NCBI GenBank assembly: GCA_009773375.1
Contig: WRPH01000007.1
Coordinates: forward strand, 1 to 64,000
Length of the DNA stretch: 64,000 bases
From: Paracoccaceae bacterium
GTDB taxonomy: Bacteria; Pseudomonadota; Alphaproteobacteria; Rhodobacterales; Rhodobacteraceae
Reading direction: 5' to 3'
In this document: positions 10,931 to 18,659 of the stretch, in pieces
Layout of the letters: every line of letters starts with the position of its first letter
Position numbering within the stretch: position 1 is the stretch's first letter
Translations under genes and position numbers: made by a program
The notes under the pieces: model-generated
Database searches by the model: none
Told to the model about the DNA's origin: nothing
Seen by the model: the letters and a program-made list of their open reading frames with translations, nothing else

Positions 10931-11308
10931 TCAGGCCTTTTGCGGGGGCGCGCGGGCAGGGTGTCCTTGCGCCAGGCGCAAGGTCACAAGCTCGGGCAGA
11001 AATTGCGGGGAAGCGGTGCGAATGCAGGACGCAACAAAGCTGAAACCGGGCGTAGCGAAACCACCAAGCCCATGACTCAAAACACAATCCGGGCATTTAC
11101 CACAGGCATCGCCACCCGTTGCCGGGGTGGCCGCGCCGGTCTTGTCCAATGTGATCATTTCCGGCCCGGACTCGCCGCAGATGACAAGCTGCGTCATCGT
11201 TGCCGCCTGCGCCATTGCCACGCCGGCCACGCCACGCGCCAAGCCCACAACCATCAGGCTGAGGCAAAGCAAAAGGCAAAGCAGGGATCGCGGGTTTCGG
11301 CACATCAT
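10931..11308 (-). CDS. DUF2946-type small secreted cysteine protein, first gene of the nos operon
   Basis: A 125-residue predicted secreted protein. A hydrophobic signal (LLCLLLCLSLMVVGLARG) is followed by the DUF2946 pattern: ICGESGPEMITLD, then a CGKCPDCVLSHG Cys cluster. DUF2946 proteins commonly lie beside copper-handling genes, so a periplasmic copper or thiol role in NosZ maturation is plausible but not shown. It is separated from nosR by three bases and so belongs to the operon. Two adjacent ATGs (11308 and 11305) could serve as start. No strong Shine-Dalgarno is visible. Confidence 0.82.
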   Translation of the reverse strand: MMCRNPRSLLCLLLCLSLMVVGLARGVAGVAMAQAATMTQLVICGESGPEMITLDKTGAATPATGGDACGKCPDCVLSHGLGGFATPGFSFVASCIRTASPQFLPELVTLRLAQGHPARAPPQKA

Positions 11309-11342
11309 GGCGGCACCATGGTCAGCTTCGGCTCAGCCTACC

Positions 11343-11356
11343 TTGATAAAGATCAA
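11343..11356. promoter_or_regulatory. Perfect FNR/DNR-type box upstream of nos
   Basis: TTGATAAAGATCAA is an exact match to TTGAT-N4-ATCAA, the site of FNR/FnrL and the related DNR/NnrR regulators. Its centre is 41.5 bases before the first nos-operon ATG. It lies between the divergent nos operon and the Rrf2 gene, so it could act on either. Confidence 0.85.
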
Positions 11357-11423
11357 ATGAGATATCTCTTTTTCCGCTTTCACCAATTTTCTGCATAATT
11401 TTTCTGCAACACATTCTGTCTTT

Positions 11424-11437
11424 GTGATCCGTATCAA
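11424..11437. promoter_or_regulatory. Second FNR/NnrR-like box
   Basis: GTGATCCGTATCAA differs from TTGAT-N4-ATCAA by one base. It is centred 81 bases from the perfect box and 59 bases before the Rrf2 GTG start. It is the better-placed of the two for activating a nos promoter with a normal leader, using AATTAT at 11400-11395 on the minus strand as a possible -10. Confidence 0.6.
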
Positions 11438-11489
11438 AGACAGCGCCGTATATTCTGTTAAGTCGGCGCATCCGTGTCGGGGGAAAGCT

Positions 11490-11957
11490 GTGCGACTGAC
11501 CAAATTTATCGATTTTTCGTTGCGTGTTCTGTTGTTTGCGGCAGCCCACCCCGCCGAGCGCGTGACCATCGAATCTGCCGCCGAGTATTTCGACATTTCG
11601 CGCGCGCATCTGAAGAAGGTTGTGCTGACCCTGACGCGCGGCGGGTTCTTGCGCGGTATCCGCGGGCGCGCGGGCGGTTTTGAACTGGCGCAGCCCCCCG
11701 ATCAGGTCAATCTGGGCGCGGTGATACGGCTGACAGAGCCGGATTTCGGCCTGTTTGAATGCTACCTGACCGGCAATACCTGCACCATCTCGCGGCCCTG
11801 CCGTCTGCCATCGGTCGCCACCGAGGCGCTGATGGCCTTTCTGGAGGTGTTTGACCGTCACACGCTGGCCGATGTGCTGGTGCGGCCCGATTATTTCCTG
11901 ACGCAGCAAGACAAGCAAAAACAGCCGGTCCGGGGGCCAAAGCTGGCGCTGGCTTAG
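11490..11957 (+). CDS. Rrf2-family iron-sulfur regulator, NsrR-like
   Basis: A 155-residue winged-helix regulator. The N-terminus MRLTKFIDFSLRVLLFAA and the wing RGGFLRGIRGRAGGFELA are typical of Rrf2 proteins. Three cysteines at C91, C98 and C104 (C-x6-C-x5-C) match the cluster ligands of the NO sensor NsrR better than IscR or RirA. The start is a GTG with GGGGGAAAG just upstream; an in-frame ATA/ATG region further up lacks a ribosome site. Being divergent from nos with FNR-type boxes between them, it probably tunes denitrification to nitric oxide. RirA is an alternative. Confidence 0.8.
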   Translation: MRLTKFIDFSLRVLLFAAAHPAERVTIESAAEYFDISRAHLKKVVLTLTRGGFLRGIRGRAGGFELAQPPDQVNLGAVIRLTEPDFGLFECYLTGNTCTISRPCRLPSVATEALMAFLEVFDRHTLADVLVRPDYFLTQQDKQKQPVRGPKLALA

Positions 11958-11961
11958 CGGC

Positions 11962-11998
11962 GGATTTCCTTCAATCTGATTCAGATTGAAGGAAATCC
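11962..11998. repeat. Perfect 18-bp inverted repeat downstream of the Rrf2 gene
   Basis: GGATTTCCTTCAATCTGA and its exact complement are separated by one base, centred at 11980, starting five bases after the Rrf2 stop. No T-run follows on either strand, so a standard intrinsic terminator is unlikely. A protein-binding palindrome or a mobile-element relic is possible. Confidence 0.85.
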
Positions 11999-12023
11999 AA
12001 GACAAGATCAGCCTGTGACTATT

Positions 12024-12067
12024 GCGTATTGCGTCTGATTGGTTGAACCCGATCAGACGCAATACGC
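12024..12067. repeat. Perfect 16-bp inverted repeat with 12-base loop
   Basis: GCGTATTGCGTCTGAT (12024-12039) pairs exactly with 12052-12067. The loop contains a nested GGTT-G-AACC. It lies 26 bases after the previous inverted repeat; together they fill most of the gap between the Rrf2 gene and lolA. There is no poly-T. Confidence 0.85.
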
Positions 12068-12243
12068 TCGAGCGGCGGCAAAGGTTAACGAACCGTAGCG
12101 TATCGCCTACAAGCTGTTGATTTCATTGGCACTTCATGGCTGTCCACACGCGAACAACCATCACGAAACCGCTCTCGGCACCTCTCCGCCAAGTGATACG
12201 GCGAGGGGATGCGGTGGCCAGAAACCTTCCTTATATTAGGGGC

Positions 12244-12846
12244 ATGAAACCGCTTCGCACCCTGCTTGCCCCGCTCGCCCTGATCCTGCTCGCAGCCCCC
12301 GTCTGGGCCGAGAAGATTCCGCTGAACACGATTTCGGGCTACCTGAACAGCCTGACCACGGCCGAGACCGACTTCACGCAAGTGAACGCCGACGGCTCGA
12401 TCGCGACCGGCAAGCTTTATATCAAACGCCCCGGTCGGGTCCGGTTCGAATACGGCCCGCCGGATAAATCACTGGTGCTGGCAAGCGGCGGGCAAGTCGC
12501 GATTTTCGACGCCAAATCCAACCAGCCGCCCGAGCAATACCCGCTGAAGCGCACCCCGCTGAACCTGATTCTGGCTGAGAACGTCGATCTTGGCCGCGCC
12601 AGGATGGTGGTCGCGCATCAGGAAGACAAGAACGCCACCAACGTCATCGCGCAAGACCCCGAGCATCCCGAATACGGCACCATCGCGCTGGTGTTCACCG
12701 CGAAACCGGTCGCCCTGCGCCAGTGGGTCATCACCGACGATCTGGGTCAGCAAACCACGGTCATTCTGGGCGAACTGAAGACCGGCGCCACCTACCAGGC
12801 CGGCCTGTTCAACATCGACAACGAGGTGCGGAAGCGCGGCAACTAA
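12244..12846 (+). CDS. lolA: LolA-type outer-membrane lipoprotein carrier
   Basis: A periplasmic chaperone (200 aa) that ferries lipoproteins from the inner to the outer membrane. The signal peptide MKPLRTLLAPLALILLAAPVWA is followed by a LolA fold with the strand pattern ADGSIATGKLYIKRPGRVRFEY. The ATG at 12244 is preceded by AGGGGC; upstream in-frame starts add a non-signal extension. The gene is convergent with the transglycosylase-like gene, with 13 bases between stops. The ftsK-lolA pairing common in the Rhodobacterales is interrupted here by the nos cluster. Confidence 0.92.
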   Translation: MKPLRTLLAPLALILLAAPVWAEKIPLNTISGYLNSLTTAETDFTQVNADGSIATGKLYIKRPGRVRFEYGPPDKSLVLASGGQVAIFDAKSNQPPEQYPLKRTPLNLILAENVDLGRARMVVAHQEDKNATNVIAQDPEHPEYGTIALVFTAKPVALRQWVITDDLGQQTTVILGELKTGATYQAGLFNIDNEVRKRGN

Positions 12847-12859
12847 GCCACGCCTGCCC

Positions 12860-13441
12860 TTACCGGCGACAATAGCTCAGTTGTTCCGCATACATCTGCG
12901 ACCGCGACCCGATCTCGGCGGCGACCTCGACCAGCCAGGGCTTGCCCAGATAAGATTGCTTGGAATAGCCGGTGCGGCCTTCGTGATAAGCCAGATACTG
13001 CGCTTCAGCGTCCGTCTTCGAGATGCCTAGTTTCCGGCTGCTGTCGTTCATATACCAGCCCATGAAATCGGTGGCATCGGTGATGCGGTCCCGCTTGGCC
13101 CCCATCCGCCGCTGATCTTTCTTGTATTCATCCCATGTCCCGTCCAGCGCCTGACTGAACCCATAGGCCGAAGACTGCCGCCCCATCGGGATCACCCCCA
13201 AAGCATAGCGGTGCGGCGTGCGGGCGTTGCCGATGAACTTCGATTCCTGATAGATCGCCGCCATCTGAACGTGCACGGGAATGCCCCATTTCCGCTCTGT
13301 CGCCTTCAACGCCTTATAGTAGGTCGGCCGCTGCGACAGGATCGCGCAAGCGTCGTCCAGATTACGGGGCGCCGAAGAGTTGCCTCCCCCACAAGATGCG
13401 AGGGCCAACAACAATATCGACGCACGGAGAAGTCTGCTCAT
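12860..13441 (-). CDS. Lytic-transglycosylase-like lipoprotein
   Basis: A 193-residue predicted lipoprotein. The signal ends in LALASC, giving lipidation at about residue 18. The rest resembles an SLT/lysozyme-like fold: AAIYQESKFIGNARTPHR contains the Glu expected as catalytic acid, followed by SAYGFSQALDGTWDEYK (the SAYGFSQ glycine-loop pattern) and YLAYHEGRTGYS. It probably cleaves or scans peptidoglycan from the periplasmic side. The ATG at 13441 has GAGGGG five bases upstream. The substrate is not provable from sequence. Confidence 0.8.
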   Translation of the reverse strand: MSRLLRASILLLALASCGGGNSSAPRNLDDACAILSQRPTYYKALKATERKWGIPVHVQMAAIYQESKFIGNARTPHRYALGVIPMGRQSSAYGFSQALDGTWDEYKKDQRRMGAKRDRITDATDFMGWYMNDSSRKLGISKTDAEAQYLAYHEGRTGYSKQSYLGKPWLVEVAAEIGSRSQMYAEQLSYCRR

Positions 13442-13683
13442 TTGCCCCTCGCGCTTTTTCTTTTGACCGAAGGATAAGGGAAAAGCTGCGGCGTGGAAAT
13501 GGGCATGTCTCCGATTTCGCGTCAGAATTCCGTGACCCAGCGGAAAACGGTCACACCTCGCACCGGCGAAGCCTTGCCAGACTATGGCCCGCGTTGCCAC
13601 AGACTGTTTCCCCCGCCATGCGCCTGTGGAATAGACAGCCCGCGTCCAAGCGATTACAAACCCAAGACGGGGGATGAAGTGCA

Positions 13684-14010
13684 ATGTTGAAAACAGCGGC
13701 CAAATATCACATCGGACAGGTGCTGCGCCATCGCAAGCACCCATTCCGCGGCGTGGTGTTTGATGTCGATGCAATGTTTTCCAACACCGAGGAATGGTAT
13801 CACGCCATTCCCGAAGACGCCCGCCCGTCGCGCAACCAGCCGTTTTATCACCTGCTGGCCGAAAATGACCAAAGCTACTACGTCGCTTATGTCTCGGAAC
13901 AAAATCTGGTCCCCGACGAAACCGGCGAGCCTGTCAGCCACCCGGATCTGCCCGACCTGTTTGGCGATTTTGAAAATGGCCGTTACCCGCTGCAATTTCA
14001 GCTGAACTGA
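13684..14010 (+). CDS. hspQ: Heat-shock protein HspQ
   Basis: A 108-residue hemimethylated-DNA-binding/YccV-like protein. In enterobacteria HspQ is a specificity factor and substrate of Lon and responds to heat. Typical motifs are KYHIGQVLRHRKHPFRGVVFDVDAMF, YYVAYVSEQNLV and the closing PLQFQLN. GGGGGA lies nine bases before the ATG. It is monocistronic with about 240 bp of upstream sequence shared with the divergent transglycosylase gene; I could not pin down a convincing sigma-32 promoter there. Confidence 0.93.
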   Translation: MLKTAAKYHIGQVLRHRKHPFRGVVFDVDAMFSNTEEWYHAIPEDARPSRNQPFYHLLAENDQSYYVAYVSEQNLVPDETGEPVSHPDLPDLFGDFENGRYPLQFQLN

Positions 14011-14089
14011 AAATTCCAGGCTGCGCTTACTTCTTCGTAACCTCTGCACCGTAATCTGCCCTTGTCTTATCAAACAAGGAGCCAAGCAG

Positions 14090-14425
14090 ATGGAGCTTGT
14101 GGCCGAACAACGCGGTGAAATTCTGGTGGTCCGCGCCATGGATGATCGCATCGATGCTGCCGGGGCAATTCAGTTCAAGGATCAGATGCGCGAATTGACG
14201 CTGGCTGCCTGCCCTCGGGTGGTGCTGGATATGTCGCGGGTGGCGTTTCTGGACAGCAGCGGTCTGGGGGCCGTGGTGGCGGTGATGAAAGCGCTTGGCC
14301 CGGATCGCAAGCTTGAACTTGCCAGCCTGACCACCACGGTTCAAAAGGTGTTCCGGCTGACCCGGATGGACTCGGTGTTCACCATTCACGACCAAGTGCC
14401 CGAAGACCTGCGGCAAGCGGATTAG
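14090..14425 (+). CDS. STAS-domain anti-anti-sigma factor
   Basis: A single STAS domain (111 aa) of the RsbV/SpoIIAA type. The phosphorylatable serine lies in VAFLDSSGLGAV. Such proteins bind and titrate an anti-sigma kinase when unphosphorylated. An HATPase gene follows after four bases, so the two form a partner-switch pair. No PP2C phosphatase or cognate sigma factor is adjacent, so the output is unknown. AAGGAGCC precedes the ATG. Confidence 0.9.
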   Translation: MELVAEQRGEILVVRAMDDRIDAAGAIQFKDQMRELTLAACPRVVLDMSRVAFLDSSGLGAVVAVMKALGPDRKLELASLTTTVQKVFRLTRMDSVFTIHDQVPEDLRQAD

Positions 14426-14429
14426 GCAG

Positions 14430-14885
14430 GTGGTAGCGCCCGTCTCCGCCCCCGCGCAGCAATCGGCAAAAGTCATCATTCCGGGCGACCAGATCGCGGT
14501 CCGCAACGGTTTGCGGGCGCTGTTTGACACGATCTTGCTGCGCAGTTTGCCCGAAGATGGCCGTAGCACTGCAGAAATCGTGTTGGCCGAAGCGTTGAAC
14601 AACATCGTTGAACACGCCTACTCCTCGCATGACGGCGAAATCGAAATCACTTTGCACCTGCGGCAGAACGAGTTGGTCTGCAAGATTTCTGATACCGGGT
14701 TGCCGATGCCGGACGGAAAATTGCCGGCAGGCATTTTGGCCCCGCTCGAACCGCCTGCCGATCTGCCCGAGGGGGGATTCGGCTGGCATTTGATCAGAAG
14801 CCTGTCGAAAGACCTCGATTATCGACGCGAAAATGGCCGCAACCTGCTCAGCTTTCGGCTGGATACGCAGCAATGCGGCGATTAG
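14430..14885 (+). CDS. RsbW-like HATPase, anti-sigma serine kinase
   Basis: A GHKL ATPase domain (151 aa). The N-box is EALNNIVEHAYSSH and the G1 box is ISDTGLPMPDGK, followed by GGFGWHLIRSL (G2). These are the marks of small RsbW/SpoIIAB-like kinases that phosphorylate the STAS partner. It uses a GTG start four bases after the STAS stop; GGCAGG is the likely ribosome site. What it inhibits is unknown; it may serve a remote sigma factor or a general partner-switch network. Confidence 0.88.
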   Translation: MVAPVSAPAQQSAKVIIPGDQIAVRNGLRALFDTILLRSLPEDGRSTAEIVLAEALNNIVEHAYSSHDGEIEITLHLRQNELVCKISDTGLPMPDGKLPAGILAPLEPPADLPEGGFGWHLIRSLSKDLDYRRENGRNLLSFRLDTQQCGD

Positions 14886-14992
14886 CTGGGCAATGTTTCG
14901 ACTTTATCTGTTTGGTCGCTGAATTGCCGAAGTTTCCCCCTAAAATGGTCGCGTGCGCGGGTCATAATGGGAATGTAGCTGCATAAAGCTTC

Positions 14993-15038
14993 TCTCGGCG
15001 CTGCGGATAAAGCCCCCACCCAGTTCGTGGCGCCGAGA
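14993..15038 (+). other. Unexplained leader hairpin upstream of the gamma-glutamyltransferase operon
   Basis: TCTCGGCGC (14993-15001) pairs perfectly with 15030-15038 across 28 bases, about 60 bases before the first ATG. I compared it with SAM-II, SAM/SAH and SAH riboswitch cores from memory and saw no match. It may be a regulatory leader or chance. Confidence 0.4.
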
Positions 15039-15100
15039 CACTGCTTCCGCTTGGAAATCCTGCTGGTCTTCCCTAGGCTCTGCGAAAATGGGAGGCGTTC

Positions 15101-16672
15101 ATGCGCAATTTTCAGGCTCCGGGCCGATCCGCCGTCTATGCAAGCAACGGGGTTTGCGCCACGTCGCACCCTTTGGCCGCCAAGGTGGCAATCGAAACGC
15201 TGGAGGCTGGCGGCAATGCCGTTGATGCCGCTTTGGCGGGGGCGGTTCTGCTCGGCATTTGTGAACCGCAAATGACCGGGATCGGCGGCGACTGCTTTGT
15301 TCTGGTCAAGCCTGCGGGCGAAGACCGTATCCTTGCCCTGAACGGCTCGGGGCGGGCGCCCAAAGCCTGCTCGGCGCAAGCGATGCGGGATCGCGGGCTG
15401 CAAGCGGTGCCGTTGCGCGGGGTTGATCCGGTCACGATCCCCGGCGCAATGGATGCGTTTTGCCGCTTGTCGCAGGATTGGGGCAAACTGGGGCTGGATC
15501 GCGTGCTTGCCCCGGCGATCCGCTATGCCGAGGCAGGCGTTCCGATTGCCCCGCGCGTGGCCTTCGACTGGGCCGAAGACGGGCCGGCGCTTTCCGGTGA
15601 TGCGCGCAACTTCTATCTTTTCAGCGGTCAGCCACCGCAACCCGGTCAAATCTTTCGCGCCCCCGGCCAGGCCGAAGTGCTGCGCCGCGTCGCGCGCGAC
15701 GGGCGGGCGGGTTTTTATGAAGGCGAGGTTGCCCAAGACATGGTGGCATCGCTGCAAGCCCTTGGCGGCCAACATACTTTAGACGATTTCGCTGCGACTT
15801 CCTGCACCTATGGCGACCCCGTCTCTGGCCCTTACAAAGGCATTGATCTGGTCGAGCACCCGCCAAACGGCCAGGGCGCGACCGCGATCTTGATGCTGAA
15901 CATCCTGTCGCATTTCGATCTGGCTGCGATGGACCCGTTCGGCACCCAGCGCGCCCATATCGAGGCCGAGGCGGCCAAGCTGGCCTATGATGCCCGCAAT
16001 CGCTTCATCGCCGAAACCGCCCCACGGTTGGATTACATGCTGGCCCCCGAAACCGCCGCCAGACTCGCCGCGCTGATCGACCCGAAACGCGCCATGGCGT
16101 CGCCTGCGCCTCTGACCGAATCCGTCCACAAAGACACCGTCTATATCACCGTCGTGGACCGCGACCGCATGGCGGTTTCGCTGATTTATTCGATCTTCTG
16201 GGGGTTCGGCTCGGGCCTTGCGTCACAGAAGTTTGGTATCAACTTTCAGAACCGCGGCGCGGGGTTCAGCCTTGAAGCCGGGCACCCAAACGAGGCGGGC
16301 GGCGGCAAGCGGCCGATGCACACGATCATTCCGGGGATGTTGCAGAAAAATGGCAGGGTTATCATGCCCTTCGGCGTGATGGGCGGCGCCTATCAGCCCT
16401 GTGGTCACACCCGGTTTGTGACAAACATGATTGATTTTGGCATGGAGGCGCAGGAAGCTATCGACGCGCCGCGCTGTTTTTCGGGGGCAGAGGGCATGAT
16501 GATGGAAACCGGATATGCGCCAAAGGTGCGCGCGGAACTGGCCGCGTTGGGGCATGACGTCAAACTATCGCCCGAACCGATCGGCGGCGCGCAATCCATT
16601 CTGATCGACGACAGTGGCATCCTGATTGGCGCATCCGATCCGCGCAAAGACGGCTGCGCCTTGGGGTATTGA
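15101..16672 (+). CDS. ggt: Gamma-glutamyltransferase family protein
   Basis: An Ntn-hydrolase (523 aa) of the gamma-glutamyltranspeptidase family, which self-cleaves at a Thr and hydrolyses or transfers gamma-glutamyl groups from glutathione and related compounds. T346 in KDTVYITVVD aligns with the catalytic Thr of E. coli GGT. The oxyanion-side motif GGGKRPMHTIIPGM and the N-terminal ASNGVCATSHPLA are also present. I see no signal peptide, which suggests a cytoplasmic subfamily such as YwrD-like enzymes; the exact substrate is open. GGAGG lies six bases before the ATG. It heads a five-gene operon. Confidence 0.88.
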   Translation: MRNFQAPGRSAVYASNGVCATSHPLAAKVAIETLEAGGNAVDAALAGAVLLGICEPQMTGIGGDCFVLVKPAGEDRILALNGSGRAPKACSAQAMRDRGLQAVPLRGVDPVTIPGAMDAFCRLSQDWGKLGLDRVLAPAIRYAEAGVPIAPRVAFDWAEDGPALSGDARNFYLFSGQPPQPGQIFRAPGQAEVLRRVARDGRAGFYEGEVAQDMVASLQALGGQHTLDDFAATSCTYGDPVSGPYKGIDLVEHPPNGQGATAILMLNILSHFDLAAMDPFGTQRAHIEAEAAKLAYDARNRFIAETAPRLDYMLAPETAARLAALIDPKRAMASPAPLTESVHKDTVYITVVDRDRMAVSLIYSIFWGFGSGLASQKFGINFQNRGAGFSLEAGHPNEAGGGKRPMHTIIPGMLQKNGRVIMPFGVMGGAYQPCGHTRFVTNMIDFGMEAQEAIDAPRCFSGAEGMMMETGYAPKVRAELAALGHDVKLSPEPIGGAQSILIDDSGILIGASDPRKDGCALGY

Positions 16673-16673
16673 C

Positions 16674-17120
16674 ATGAAAGATATCATTGAAAGCATCCGC
16701 GCGCTGACCCACGGCGAAACCGACTCCGTCGCGCTGATGGCGACGGTGGCCTGTGAAATCCACCACGCCCACCCCTATGCCGACTGGACCGGGTTTTACC
16801 GTGTCACCGCGCCCGATCTGCTGAAAATCGGCCCCTATCAGGGCGGTCATGGCTGCCTTGTCATCCCGTTTGCGCGCGGGGTTTGCGGCGCGTGCGCCCG
16901 CACCGGGCAGGTGCAGAACGTGCCGGATGTCGAGGCTTTTCCCGGCCATATTGCCTGTTCGTCCAGCACCCGATCCGAGTTGGTGCTGCCGGTCTGGAAT
17001 GGCGCGGGGCAATTGCTGGGCGTGCTGGATATCGACAGCGACACCCCCGCCGCCTTTACAAAGGCCGACGAAGACTGGCTGGTGCCCCTGCTCGCCGAGG
17101 TGTTCCGCGACGCCGTTTGA
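16674..17120 (+). CDS. msrC: Free methionine-(R)-sulfoxide reductase (GAF domain)
   Basis: A single GAF domain (148 aa) of the fRMsr type, reducing free methionine-R-sulfoxide with thioredoxin. The redox cysteines match the family: GVCG (C71), an extra C74, and HIAC (C95) in FPGHIACSSSTRSELVLPV. The Cys corresponding to E. coli C94 is replaced or shifted, with C74 perhaps substituting. The ATG is one base after the ggt stop, so it is translationally coupled. Together with the homocysteine methyltransferase downstream it gives the operon a methionine-repair flavour. Confidence 0.92.
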   Translation: MKDIIESIRALTHGETDSVALMATVACEIHHAHPYADWTGFYRVTAPDLLKIGPYQGGHGCLVIPFARGVCGACARTGQVQNVPDVEAFPGHIACSSSTRSELVLPVWNGAGQLLGVLDIDSDTPAAFTKADEDWLVPLLAEVFRDAV

Positions 17121-17138
17121 CCGCCGAAAGGGTCGCCC

Positions 17139-17762
17139 ATGTGGGATATCATCACCGGCATCGGGCCGGGTAATTTTCTGGCCTTCGTCGGCGGCGGTTT
17201 GCTGGTCAACCTCACCCCCGGTCAGGATATCTTCTTTGCCTCCGCCTCGGGCATTCAGGGCGGGCCGCGCTGTGGTGTGATGGCGGGCTTGGGCGTCGGC
17301 GCAGGCGCGCTGTGGCATGTGGCGCTTTCGGCGCTTGGCCTTTCGGCCCTGATCGCCGCCAACCCCGAGGCGTTGGCCGCGATCAAATATGCAGGTGCCG
17401 CCTATCTGCTTTATATTGCTTGGCAATCCTGGAGCGCCCCTCGCGACATCAGCGCGGGCATTGCCCAGCGTAGCGGTTGGGCGGCGTTTCGCAAAGGCGC
17501 GTTAACCAACATGCTCAACCCCAAACCGATCCTGTTCATGCTGGCCTTTCTGCCGCAATTCGTCGATCCGGCGCTGGGCCCGGTCTGGATGCAGATCGTT
17601 TTCCTTGGCACCGTGTTCGGCATCACCGGCACCCTCATCACCGCCGGATTTGGCTATTTGGCAGGCCGCGCCGGGCATGCTATCGGGGTCAGGCTGGGCC
17701 TGTTGAACAAGGTCGCAGCGGTGCTTTTTGCCGGGCTTGCGGCCCGCCTTCTGACGGAGTGA
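17139..17762 (+). CDS. LysE/RhtB-family amino-acid exporter
   Basis: An inner-membrane exporter (207 aa) with about six helices. The family motif LLVNLTPGQDIFFASASGIQGGPRCG near residues 20-45 and the LTNMLNPKPILFMLAFLPQFV stretch are diagnostic. Relatives export lysine, threonine, homoserine or other small amino acids and amines. Its place between methionine- and homocysteine-related genes hints at a sulfur amino-acid or homoserine substrate, which is inference. It starts 18 bases after msrC with GAAAGGG upstream. Confidence 0.9.
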   Translation: MWDIITGIGPGNFLAFVGGGLLVNLTPGQDIFFASASGIQGGPRCGVMAGLGVGAGALWHVALSALGLSALIAANPEALAAIKYAGAAYLLYIAWQSWSAPRDISAGIAQRSGWAAFRKGALTNMLNPKPILFMLAFLPQFVDPALGPVWMQIVFLGTVFGITGTLITAGFGYLAGRAGHAIGVRLGLLNKVAAVLFAGLAARLLTE

Positions 17763-17765
17763 AAG

Positions 17766-18659
17766 ATGCAGATTACCCTTCTGGACGGCGGCATGGGGCA
17801 AGAGCTGGTCGCGCGTTCAGGCGATGAGCCGACGCCGCTTTGGGCGACGCGGGTGATGATCGACCACCCCGGTTTGGTCAAAGCCATCCATGACGATTAC
17901 TTTGCCGCCGGGGCTTCGGTCGCCACCACCAATACCTATAATATCTTGCATGACCGGCTGGAAGGCGTCGGGCTGGACGCGCTGTATCACGCCCTGCACC
18001 TGCGCGCGCTGATGGAGGCGCATGAAGCCAAAGCCCAGGCCGGGCGCGGCATCATCGCCGGCTCTATGGGGCCATTGGGCGAATCCTACCGCCCCGATCT
18101 GACGCCACCTATCGAGGTATCCGCCCCGCTATACGCCGAGAAAGCCAGGATACTGGCACCGCATGTTGACGTGATCTTGCTGGAAACCATGTCGTCGCTG
18201 GGGCTTGCCCGCGGGGCGTTGAAGGGGGCGCAAGTGGCGGGGCTGCCGGTCTGGCTTTCGGTTTCGGTCGATGATCGCGACGGCAGCCGTCTGCGCTCGG
18301 GTGAACCGATTGCGGGTTTGCGCGACCTGATCGCCGAATTCCCCACCGCCGCCGTGCTGGCCAACTGCTCGATGCCTGAGGCGATGCTGGCGGCTTTGAA
18401 AGAGCTTTCAAACATGGGCCTGCCGTTCGGCGCCTATGCCAATGGCTTCAGCGAGATTTCCAGCCTGCCGCTGCCCGATGCCGTCGCGGCCCCCGAATAC
18501 ACCCACCGCCACGACCTGACCCCAGAGAGATACACCGCCTTCGTGATGGAATGGGTCAAACTGGGTGCCACGATTGTTGGCGGCTGCTGCGAGGTTGGTC
18601 CCGCCCATATCCGCCACTTGGCAACCGCCTTGCGTGCAGCGGGCCATACCATCGCATGA
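17766..18659 (+). CDS. Homocysteine S-methyltransferase family protein
   Basis: A zinc-dependent (beta/alpha)8 methyltransferase (297 aa) of the MmuM/BHMT family. It moves a methyl group from S-methylmethionine, betaine or similar donors to homocysteine to form methionine. The three zinc cysteines are in VLANCSMPEAM and in the GGCCEVGPAHI pair. The N-terminus ITLLDGGMGQEL is standard. It is three bases after lysE. The donor cannot be assigned from sequence; S-methylmethionine is the default for stand-alone forms. Confidence 0.88.
   Translation: MQITLLDGGMGQELVARSGDEPTPLWATRVMIDHPGLVKAIHDDYFAAGASVATTNTYNILHDRLEGVGLDALYHALHLRALMEAHEAKAQAGRGIIAGSMGPLGESYRPDLTPPIEVSAPLYAEKARILAPHVDVILLETMSSLGLARGALKGAQVAGLPVWLSVSVDDRDGSRLRSGEPIAGLRDLIAEFPTAAVLANCSMPEAMLAALKELSNMGLPFGAYANGFSEISSLPLPDAVAAPEYTHRHDLTPERYTAFVMEWVKLGATIVGGCCEVGPAHIRHLATALRAAGHTIA

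Noticed and set aside
11322-12062. Minus-strand frame spanning the Rrf2 gene and the inverted repeats
   Set aside because: It overlaps a clear Rrf2 gene and has no family resemblance.
14993-15038. Riboswitch upstream of the gamma-glutamyltransferase gene
   Set aside because: The hairpin is real but lacks core motifs of SAM-II, SAM/SAH or SAH riboswitches as I know them; kept only as an unexplained hairpin.
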